From a bacterium (GTDB taxonomy: Bacteria > Patescibacteriota > Microgenomatia > Levybacterales > UBA12049), in contig JAKAMH010000048.1 in NCBI GenBank assembly GCA_021813005.1, positions 1 through 6,870 of the forward strand: 6,870 bases of DNA, written 5' to 3'. The translations under genes and the position numbers were made by a program. Positions within the stretch are counted from its first letter, which is position 1. The number at the start of each line of letters is the position of its first letter. Below the pieces are notes generated by a model, which worked only from the letters and a program-made list of their open reading frames with translations, made no database searches and had not been told where the DNA came from. Of the stretch, positions 1-4,802 are shown piece by piece.

Positions 1-615
1 TTCCAGGGATTTGTGAATGGCATGGCCAAGTGGGAGGTTGGGGGGAATGAGTTCTATGTCGAACAGGCGGGCGTTGTGGCGGAAGCCGAAGCCGTAGGTG
101 AGGGTGTTTGTCCAGGCGGCGGGAGTGGTCTCCGTGCAAAGACCGTTGTCACACGTCGTGTCCGGGATGATGGCGCCTGAGGATGGAACGAGGAGCTGGT
201 GGTTCTCATAGCCTGTCACCGCATAGCCGTAGGAGGAGCTGGTGGAAACCGTCAGCAGGTTGGTGCGAGTGACAGGGTTGGTGGGCGAGAGGATGCCAAA
301 GTCGATAAGGGTCTGTGAGATAGTAAAGGAGAACGGGGTAAACGGGTAGATGTACTCAAACCCGGCCTTAACCTTGTAGTTGGTGCCTGAGTAGAGGCCC
401 GGGGCCGTCTGGCCGATGGTGACCGTAGCCTTGTAGTTGCTATTGGAGGGCTGTCCGGCGCCGGTGTTGAAGTTGCCCATCTCAATGATGTAGTTGGCGT
501 TTGACATGGTGAAGGCTGCCGCCTGGCGGAAGGCAAAGAGCAAAGCGCAAAGGGCTAAGAGCAAAGCGAGCAGGGAGTAAAAGGCTTTGTCTGAAACGAA
601 AAGTAGTTTGAGCAT
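1..615 (-). CDS. Secreted beta-rich surface protein, 3' end beyond left edge
   Basis: An open minus-strand frame of 205 codons runs off the window, so the C-terminus is missing. It starts with a clear signal peptide: residues 1-13 carry the basic start, 14-29 the hydrophobic core (SLLALLLALCALLFAF), and AAA at 32-34 a likely signal-peptidase I site. The mature part is rich in Ser, Thr, Asn, Tyr and Gly, with no further membrane helix. It reads NANYIIEMGNFN, then GQTAPGLYSGTNYKVKAGFEYIYPFTPFSFTIS (85 to 100 in its second half), a hallmark block I associate with secreted Microgenomates proteins of unknown function. A Cys pair (155 and 160, in TTCDNGLC) could form a disulphide. The start is uncertain: in-frame ATGs at 636 and 654 also exist (a stop lies upstream at 670-672) and none has a good Shine-Dalgarno; 615 gives the most typical signal peptide. 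The frame is preferred over the overlapping frames at 252-536 and 482-691 because of its protein-like composition. Function unknown; a cell-surface or adhesive role is inference. Confidence 0.8.
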   Translation of the reverse strand, partial: MLKLLFVSDKAFYSLLALLLALCALLFAFRQAAAFTMSNANYIIEMGNFNTGAGQPSNSNYKATVTIGQTAPGLYSGTNYKVKAGFEYIYPFTPFSFTISQTLIDFGILSPTNPVTRTNLLTVSTSSSYGYAVTGYENHQLLVPSSGAIIPDTTCDNGLCTETTPAAWTNTLTYGFGFRHNARLFDIELIPPNLPLGHAIHKSLE

Positions 616-678
616 CTGTCTTGGGAAAGTTGACATCTTTTGATAATGTTTCATAATGGTCTGATAGAGTTAAGAAGA

Positions 679-771
679 AATCAAAAGTCAAAAATCAAAT
701 AGCAAAACCAAACGTAAAACGTAAAGATTTAAGTTTTGAAATAGATTTTGATCTTTACACTTTGATATTTG
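679..771. repeat. AT-rich palindromic intergenic repeat, copy A
   Basis: The gap between the two minus-strand genes is almost entirely this element. The left arm is made of ATCAAA-type words followed by a 23-bp core (708-730, beginning CCAAACGTAAAACG) that is identical in copy B at 1521-1543. GTAAAGAT at 721-728 pairs perfectly with ATCTTTAC at 751-758, and the right end (TTTGATATTTG) mirrors the left words. On the minus strand the hairpin is followed by T-rich DNA, so it might also act as a weak terminator for the membrane-protein gene; that part is inference. Confidence 0.75.
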
Positions 772-776
772 CTCTC

Positions 777-1439
777 TCACTCTTTCCCTTCCAGCTTTTT
801 TGTCTGATCAACAATATCCTTGAGCCTCGCAACTTCTTCGTCGTCGAGGTTGCCGCCATCATGCGCGATGATCTCAGAAACATCCTCATCTATCTTCTCC
901 GCCGCGTTCTCTGTCTCCTCCGTCAGCTCCTCAACCATCCGCCGTTCCCGCGTATGCTCACGGAATTCCTTGCCGAAAAAGTAGGCAAGAGGAGAAAGGA
1001 GAAAGAGTGAGCCGATCTTGACCAGATTTCCCATAGTGCTGCCTGTGAGAATCTCAGGGAAAAAGAGCAGAAGAACGCCGACAAGGTAGACAAAGACTAC
1101 CTCCGGCTCCAGGGTGAAGGCAATCGAGAAGCTGACGAAGTAAAGGAGGAAGAAGAGAAGCGAGTTGAAGCCGCCGGTCACATACATAAGAAGAAGTACG
1201 ATCACGATGAGAAGGCTGGTGGCAAATGTCTCATCTTTGACAATAGTGACAGCGTCCGGGGTGCCAGCCTTCTTCGCCATCTGACGCCGGGCACGGCTGC
1301 GAAAGTAAGAGAGAATAAGATAGACGACTACGAAGAAGCCAATCACTGGCGGTGTCGCGTCTTTAAGACCCATATGTGTCCAGAGATAGACGAAAGCCAG
1401 GGAGAGAAGCACGACGGCTGACTCAAGGGCAAGTTTCAT
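777..1439 (-). CDS. Six-helix membrane protein with charged cytoplasmic tail
   Basis: A 220-residue protein, not assigned to a named family. Six hydrophobic helices are visible at roughly 5-22, 30-46, 73-88, 92-109, 113-130 and 138-155. The loop between helices 2 and 3 (RSRARRQMAKK) is strongly basic, which by the positive-inside rule puts both termini in the cytoplasm. Residues 156-220 are highly charged and Glu-rich, likely helical or coiled coil (REHTRERRMVEELTEETENAAEKIDEDVSEII), and end KKLEGKE. The segment YVTGGFNSLLFFLLYF (86-101) recalls the TGG-x-x-(N/S)-P-F signature in the membrane sensor half of RegB-like histidine kinases, but there is no kinase domain. The longest frame starts at a TTG at 1469; ATG 1439 is preferred, though its purine-rich AGAGG is only one base away, so the start is open. 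It lies upstream of the secreted protein on the same strand, 122-161 bp apart depending on start. A signalling or envelope-assembly role is a guess. Confidence 0.75.
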   Translation of the reverse strand: MKLALESAVVLLSLAFVYLWTHMGLKDATPPVIGFFVVVYLILSYFRSRARRQMAKKAGTPDAVTIVKDETFATSLLIVIVLLLMYVTGGFNSLLFFLLYFVSFSIAFTLEPEVVFVYLVGVLLLFFPEILTGSTMGNLVKIGSLFLLSPLAYFFGKEFREHTRERRMVEELTEETENAAEKIDEDVSEIIAHDGGNLDDEEVARLKDIVDQTKKLEGKE

Positions 1440-1489
1440 ACCTCTTACATCGTAGGAGATTTTGTGCAAAAAGACAAGAGAGGGGAGTT

Positions 1490-1641
1490 TAGATCAAACA
1501 TCAAAGATCAAATTGCAAAGCCAAACGTAAAACGTAAAGATTTTTTAGTTTTTGACTTAAGCTTGGTCTTGTTTTTTCGGCCATAGGCCGATCAGCCTTT
1601 GGCTGAGATCTTTGCTATTTACATTTTGATTTATTCTTGAC
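1490..1641. repeat. AT-rich palindromic intergenic repeat, copy B, with nested insert
   Basis: The left arm has ATCAAA words (ATCAAACATCAAAGATCAAA) and the 23-bp core at 1521-1543 shared without mismatch with copy A. The right arm (1607-1641, ATCTTTGCTATTTACATTTTGAT) is the mirror of the left, with AAAGAT/ATCTTT pairing. Between the arms lies the tandem hairpin pair at 1577-1606, which copies A and C lack, so one repeat family appears to have inserted into another. Same orientation as copies A and C. Confidence 0.75.
1577..1606. repeat. Tandem pair of short perfect hairpins
   Basis: Two back-to-back 15-base hairpins with 6-bp stems and 3-base loops: TCGGCC-ATA-GGCCGA (1577-1591) and TCAGCC-TTT-GGCTGA (1592-1606). 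They are related to each other (TCRGCC/GGCYGA). The T-run lies before, not after, the hairpins on the plus strand, and no U-run follows on the minus strand, so an intrinsic terminator is unlikely. A REP-like mobile hairpin is the better reading. Confidence 0.7.
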
Positions 1642-1696
1642 TCTCTCTAAACGTATCTCTCTATATCATTTGTTGGTACAGTAAAAACCCTCTCTT

Positions 1697-1724
1697 TTGC
1701 CATCCAGACCCTCTATGCTATACT
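1697..1724 (+). promoter_or_regulatory. Sigma70-type promoter for leuS
   Basis: TTGCCA at 1697-1702 matches the -35 consensus at five of six bases. A 16-base spacer leads to TATACT at 1719-1724 (five of six), preceded by TG one base upstream (1716-1717), an extended -10. Transcription would start near 1731, leaving a leader of only about 18 bases before the ATG. Confidence 0.6.
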
Positions 1725-1730
1725 TCGGGG

Positions 1731-1736
1731 AAGAGG
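1731..1736 (+). promoter_or_regulatory. Ribosome binding site deciding the leuS start
   Basis: AAGAGG, in a purine run from 1727, is the only Shine-Dalgarno-like site. It is 12 bases from ATG 1749, 9 from TTG 1746 and 3 from TTG 1740. This disfavours the longest frame (TTG 1740) and supports ATG 1749 or TTG 1746. It would sit at the very 5' end of the predicted transcript. Confidence 0.45.
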
Positions 1737-1748
1737 ATATTGAACTTG

Positions 1749-4649
1749 ATGCAGAAAAAATCACCCAAAGTCCCATATGATCCCAAAACGATTGAGGCGA
1801 AATGGCAGGCCAAATGGCAGGAAACCGGTATCTATCAACCGGACTTGGAGATTGCCAAACGTCCGTTCTACAACCTCATGATGTTCCCATACCCCTCAGC
1901 CGAGGGGCTGCATGTCGGCAGTTTTTTCACTTACGGCGGCATTGATGCCTATGGAAGGTTTAAGAGGCTGCAAGGCTATACTGTCTTTGAGCCGATAGGG
2001 CTTGACGGGTTTGGTATCCACTCGGAAAATTATGCGCTTAAGGTCGGTCGCACGCCTCAGGAGCATGCCAAAATTTCAGAAAAGAATTTTTACCGGCAGT
2101 TGCATGCTCTTGGCAATATGTTTGATTGGTCGCGAAAACTTGAGACATATGATCCGGACTATTACAAGTGGACACAGTGGCTCTTTACCGAACTTTTTAA
2201 GGCCGGTTTTGCCTACAAAGCCATGGCCAAGGTAAACTTCTGCCCCTCCTGCAAAACGGTTCTGGCCGATGAACAGGTCATAACCAAGATCAAAGATCAA
2301 AGATCAAAGATCAAAGATAGTAATGAGGAACAGAAGGTAAGCGTTAAAGTCTGTGAGCGGTGTGAAACTGAGGTAGAAATGAAGAATTTGGCGCAGTGGT
2401 TTTTCAGGATCACCGAGTATGCAGAGCGACTACTTGGTAATCTTGAGACACTTGACTGGTCACAAAAAGTCAAAGTTGCACAGAAGAACTGGATAGGCAA
2501 GAGTGAGGGGGCCAAAATCTCTTTTAACGTCATCCTGAATGATAGTGAAGGATCTGAAAAGCATAGGGAAGATTCTTCCCCCGCTAAGCGGGGTCAGAAT
2601 GACATTCGCTTGAGCATTGAAGTCTTCACCACCAGGCCGGATACGCTGTACGGGGCGACATTTATGGTGGTGGCGCCTGAACACCCGCTCATCCAAAGTA
2701 TTTTGGACGAGAGATCAAAGATCAAAGATCAAAGATCAAAGATTGAGGAGGTGAAAGCGTACGTTGAGTCTGCCACCAAGAAGTCTGAGACGGAGCGGAC
2801 GGAGGAAAAAGATCCTTCGGCGGGCTCAGGACAGGGGAAGACAGGCGTCTTTACCGGATTGTATGTTACGAACCCTGTCTCAGGTGAGAAGATGCCTGTC
2901 TGGGTGGCAGATTACGTGCTCATGGGGTATGGAACCGGCGCCATTATGGCAGTGCCCGCACATGACGAGCGTGATTTTGAGTTCGCCAGGAAATATGGGT
3001 TACCGGTAAAGCAAGTCATAAGTCCTATCCGTCATCCTGAGCAACGCGAAGGATCTCATGTTGGTTTGCCGCCAAAAAGAGATTCTTCGTCTTCGCCTCA
3101 GAATGACATGCAGGAGGAGGCATATACAGGTGTCGGTGTACTTACCAACTCAGGTGATTGGGACGGTTGGGAGATGCCGCGTGAGATGGGGAAGGTTTTG
3201 GATTGGCTTGAGAAAAAGGGTATAGGGGAACGAATGGCGACCTATCATCTCCGTGACTGGCTGATTTCGCGCCAACGCTATTGGGCCGCACCAATACCTA
3301 TGATTCACTGCGCGGCTTGTGCGAAAGAAGGGAAGAGCTGGTTCACACAATGTCATTCTGAACGGAGTGAAGAATCTCATGGAAGCAAGAGATCCTTTGC
3401 TAACACTCAGGATGACATGGATGGCGCGATGGCTGGCTGGTATCCTGTGCCGACAGAAGATTTACCTGTCCTGCTTCCCGAGATTGAGAATTATCGTCCC
3501 CTTGGCACGGGCAAAGCGCCTTTGGCGAGCTATCCGGACTTTTATGAAACAACCTGTCCTGTCTGTGGCGGCACTGCAATCCGCGAAACAGATGTGTGTG
3601 ATACGTTTTTAGATAGTTCGTGGTACTTTTTACGGTATCTGGCAACCGACTGGCCTGAGATGCCATTCCCATCTCTCAAATATCTTTCAGAACACTCAGA
3701 AGACTCAGTTGGTCAGAGAGTCAGAAAGTCTGATCATCTGAAACTCAGATACTCCGAGTTTTCTGAGAAGGTAAAGAGTCGCGGTCAATGGTTACCGGTA
3801 ACTTCGTATATCGGCGGTGCGGAGCATTCAGTGCTGCATCTCTTGTACGCAAGGTTTGTCACGATGGTTCTTCACGATCTTGGCTATCTGGATTTTGAGG
3901 AGCCATTTACCAGGTTCAGACACAACGGACTTATTATTAAAGATGGTGCCAAGATGAGCAAAAGCCGCGGGAATGTCATCAATCCTGATGAGTATGTCAA
4001 CAAATTTGGCGCTGACACGCTTCGCATGTATCTTGCCTTTGTGGGACCGTTTAGCGACGGTGGTGATTTCCGGGACACCGGTATTGAGGGGATGGGGCGG
4101 TTCTTAAAGCGAGTTTGGACCATGCTGGCAGGACAAAAGATTTCCAGCATTGCACCCGCGGACAGTGCCAAAAGACTCCTGCATCAAACAGTTGCCGGGG
4201 TGACAGCTGACATGGAAGAGCTTCGCTTCAACACGGCAATTGCCAAACTCATGACATACTACAATGGTGTTTCAAAGCAGGAGACGCTGACGATGGAAGA
4301 GGCAAAAGCCTTTGTCCAGATGCTCGCGCCCTTTGCGCCGCACATGGCAGAGGAGCTCTGGGAGCTTTTGGGTGAGCAGTACTCTGTCCACAACAGTCAC
4401 TGGCCCGAGTTTGACAAGCAGTATCTGGTTGAAGACGTGGTGACGGTGGTCGTCCAAATCAACGGCAAGATGCGGGCGAGTTTTCAAGATCAAAGAGCAA
4501 ACCTGCCTGCCGGCAGGCAGGGCCTCAATGCTCAAAAATATGTCGAGGGGAAAGCGAGAAAGCTTGGCAAGGTACAGAAGTATCTTGAGGGCAAAGAGGT
4601 CAAGAAAGTAATCTATGTGCCTGGCAAGATTATCAACTTTGTTACCTAA
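1749..4649 (+). CDS. leuS: Leucine--tRNA ligase (LeuRS) with eight repeat-derived inserts
   Basis: Cytoplasmic class I synthetase that charges tRNA-Leu with leucine and edits mischarged tRNA. Numbering from ATG 1749 (966 residues): N-terminal Rossmann half with PYPSAEGLHVGS (HVGS 55-58 replaces HIGH); Zn ribbon CPSC 165-168 with CERC 202-205; CP1 editing domain with TTRPDTLYGATF 294-305 and GTGAIMAVPAHDERD (ends near 409); second Zn ribbon CAAC 521-524 with CPVC 603-606; DTFLDSSWYFLRY; KMSKS 735-739; anticodon-binding helical domain; C-terminal VPGKIINFV. It is longer than the usual 800-870 residues because of in-frame repeat inserts near 179-196, 261-285, 321-332, 355-362, 428-453, 535-556, 646-674 and 914-929, all in loops between conserved blocks. 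All catalytic and zinc residues seem intact, so it is probably functional. Its own promoter precedes it. The start could also be TTG 1746 or 1740. comEA follows after 153 bp. Confidence 0.97.
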   Translation: MQKKSPKVPYDPKTIEAKWQAKWQETGIYQPDLEIAKRPFYNLMMFPYPSAEGLHVGSFFTYGGIDAYGRFKRLQGYTVFEPIGLDGFGIHSENYALKVGRTPQEHAKISEKNFYRQLHALGNMFDWSRKLETYDPDYYKWTQWLFTELFKAGFAYKAMAKVNFCPSCKTVLADEQVITKIKDQRSKIKDSNEEQKVSVKVCERCETEVEMKNLAQWFFRITEYAERLLGNLETLDWSQKVKVAQKNWIGKSEGAKISFNVILNDSEGSEKHREDSSPAKRGQNDIRLSIEVFTTRPDTLYGATFMVVAPEHPLIQSILDERSKIKDQRSKIEEVKAYVESATKKSETERTEEKDPSAGSGQGKTGVFTGLYVTNPVSGEKMPVWVADYVLMGYGTGAIMAVPAHDERDFEFARKYGLPVKQVISPIRHPEQREGSHVGLPPKRDSSSSPQNDMQEEAYTGVGVLTNSGDWDGWEMPREMGKVLDWLEKKGIGERMATYHLRDWLISRQRYWAAPIPMIHCAACAKEGKSWFTQCHSERSEESHGSKRSFANTQDDMDGAMAGWYPVPTEDLPVLLPEIENYRPLGTGKAPLASYPDFYETTCPVCGGTAIRETDVCDTFLDSSWYFLRYLATDWPEMPFPSLKYLSEHSEDSVGQRVRKSDHLKLRYSEFSEKVKSRGQWLPVTSYIGGAEHSVLHLLYARFVTMVLHDLGYLDFEEPFTRFRHNGLIIKDGAKMSKSRGNVINPDEYVNKFGADTLRMYLAFVGPFSDGGDFRDTGIEGMGRFLKRVWTMLAGQKISSIAPADSAKRLLHQTVAGVTADMEELRFNTAIAKLMTYYNGVSKQETLTMEEAKAFVQMLAPFAPHMAEELWELLGEQYSVHNSHWPEFDKQYLVEDVVTVVVQINGKMRASFQDQRANLPAGRQGLNAQKYVEGKARKLGKVQKYLEGKEVKKVIYVPGKIINFVT
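2288..2318 (+). repeat. Heptamer tandem repeat GAT(CAAAGAT)4, copy 1, in leuS
   Basis: Four perfect 7-bp units after a GAT, read as TKIKDQRSKIKDS. It lies between VLADEQV and VCERC, lengthening the loop inside the first zinc ribbon. Base-for-base the same 31-bp tract recurs at 2713-2743 but in another codon phase. Similar words occur in the left arms of the AT-rich intergenic repeats. Confidence 0.85.
2529..2603 (+). repeat. GTCATYCTGA palindromic element, copy 1, in leuS
   Basis: A 75-bp (25-codon) imperfect palindrome. The left arm is GTCATCCTGA then AAGGATCT; the right arm is AGATTCTT then TCAGAATGAC. The right arm includes a perfect CCCCGC-TAA-GCGGGG hairpin (2579-2593). Read as VILNDSEGSE...GQNDI, it separates GKSEGAKISFN from the TTRPDT editing block. 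It is read in a different codon phase from the copies at 3031 and 3352. Confidence 0.85.
2713..2743 (+). repeat. Heptamer tandem repeat GAT(CAAAGAT)4, copy 2, in leuS
   Basis: Identical in length and sequence to the tract at 2288-2318, here read as RSKIKDQRSKI in the CP1 editing domain after APEHPLIQSILDE. Codon phase is shifted by one relative to copy 1, yet the peptide is the same cyclic heptad. Confidence 0.85.
2811..2834 (+). repeat. DPSAGSGQ-type short repeat in leuS
   Basis: The 24 bp (GATCCTTCGG...TCAGGACAG) encode exactly DPSAGSGQ, inserted between ERTEEK and GKTGVFTG, where LeuRS normally has a short EKEKTGVF-like loop. It resembles a short repeat often seen in Patescibacteria genomes (from memory). 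There is no second copy in this window, so the call rests on the break in LeuRS alignment and recollection of the motif. Confidence 0.55.
3031..3107 (+). repeat. GTCATYCTGA palindromic element, copy 2, in leuS
   Basis: A 77-bp element in the same orientation as copy 1: GTCATCCTGA/GAAGGATCT on the left and AGATTCTT/TCAGAATGAC on the right, with a different centre (TTGGTTTGCCGCC). Read as RHPEQREGSHVG...SPQNDM, it interrupts LeuRS between GLPVKQVISP and EEAYTGVGVL. Confidence 0.85.
3352..3416 (-). repeat. GTCATYCTGA palindromic element, copy 3, inverted, in leuS
   Basis: A 65-bp element read as CHSERSEESHGSKRSFANTQDD. Here the left arm is GTCATTCTGA/AAGAATCT and the right arm AGATCCTT/TCAGGATGAC, so the two arm types are swapped relative to the copies at 2529, 3031 and 5420: it is inserted in reverse. 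It lies inside the second zinc ribbon between CAAC and WYPVPTEDLPV. Confidence 0.85.
3684..3770 (-). repeat. ACTCAGA-type inverted-repeat element in leuS
   Basis: Outer arms CTTTCAGAACACTCAGAAGA (from 3684) and the complement of CTCCGAGTTTTCTGAGAAG (to 3770) are imperfect mirrors, and TGATCA lies near the centre (3731-3736). Its reverse complement aligns along its length with the intergenic element at 4700-4780. Read as LSEHSEDSVGQ...YSEFSEK, it separates DWPEMPFPS from the WLPVTSYIGGAEH block. Confidence 0.75.
4502..4521. repeat. 20-bp perfect palindrome (PAGRQ repeat) in leuS
   Basis: CCTGCCTGCCGGCAGGCAGG is its own reverse complement. It is read as LPAGRQG near the C-terminus, between NGKMRASF and KYVEGKARKLGKVQKYLEGK. 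The surrounding insert (about 4488-4535) also has GAGCA/TGCTC flanks and an ATCAAAGA word. The palindrome has no stop codon in any frame. Confidence 0.8.
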
Positions 4650-4684
4650 GATCAAAGAAAGTAACACTTTATACTTGAAGGAAA

Positions 4685-4699
4685 GAAACGTTACGTTTC
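4685..4699. repeat. Perfect hairpin just after leuS
   Basis: GAAACG-TTA-CGTTTC forms a 6-bp stem with a 3-base loop, 35 bases after the leuS stop and directly before the intergenic ACTCAGA element. No U-run follows, so a classical terminator is not supported. Operator or part of the adjoining repeat are both possible. Confidence 0.45.
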
Positions 4700-4780
4700 C
4701 AGAAAACTCAGAATACTCAGAGATCCGGAGTATCTGATGATCAGACGTTCAGAGGCTCTGACAATCCGAGTAATTCTGAG
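4700..4780 (+). repeat. ACTCAGA-type inverted-repeat element upstream of comEA
   Basis: Arms CAGAAAACTCAGAATACTCAG and, at the right, CCGAGTAATTCTGAG are mirror-like; GGAGTATCTGATGATCAGAC in the middle matches the reverse complement of the leuS copy at 3684-3770, apart from an 8-base gap. It fills most of the leuS-comEA spacer and creates a spurious open extension of the comEA frame back to 4737. Confidence 0.75.
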
Positions 4781-4802
4781 TTATCCGAACTTGATTTTAT
4801 CT

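Larger units (their letters stand above)
1440..1748. other. Divergent intergenic region between membrane gene and leuS
   Basis: These 309 bases hold no gene. They contain the possible TTG-started extension of the minus-strand gene (to 1469), AT-rich repeat copy B with two nested hairpins, and the leuS promoter and ribosome site at the right end. I looked for a T-box leader before leuS (antiterminator motif, Stem I) and saw none. Confidence 0.7.

Noticed and set aside
252..691. Minus-strand frames at 252-536 and 482-691 as separate small genes
   Set aside because: Both have skewed composition (Pro/Ser/Arg-rich shadow) and overlap a better frame with a signal peptide and family-like sequence that stays open to the left edge.
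1577..1606. Intrinsic terminator
   Set aside because: The T-run precedes the hairpins on the plus strand and no U-run follows the stems on either strand.
1440..1748. T-box or other riboswitch upstream of leuS
   Set aside because: No T-box antiterminator motif is seen, the hairpins belong to repeats, and the predicted transcription start is too close to the start codon.
2288..2743. CRISPR-like repeat array in leuS
   Set aside because: The units are 7 bp without spacers, the tracts are translated in frame, and no cas gene is present.
2285..4535. leuS as a decaying pseudogene or containing an intein or intron
   Set aside because: All inserts keep the frame, are short, lack splicing motifs, and every signature block is present.
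4272..4667. Minus-strand 131-codon frame opposite the end of leuS
   Set aside because: It lies wholly antisense to conserved LeuRS coding sequence, owes part of its openness to the six-frame-open palindrome, and shows no recognisable domain.
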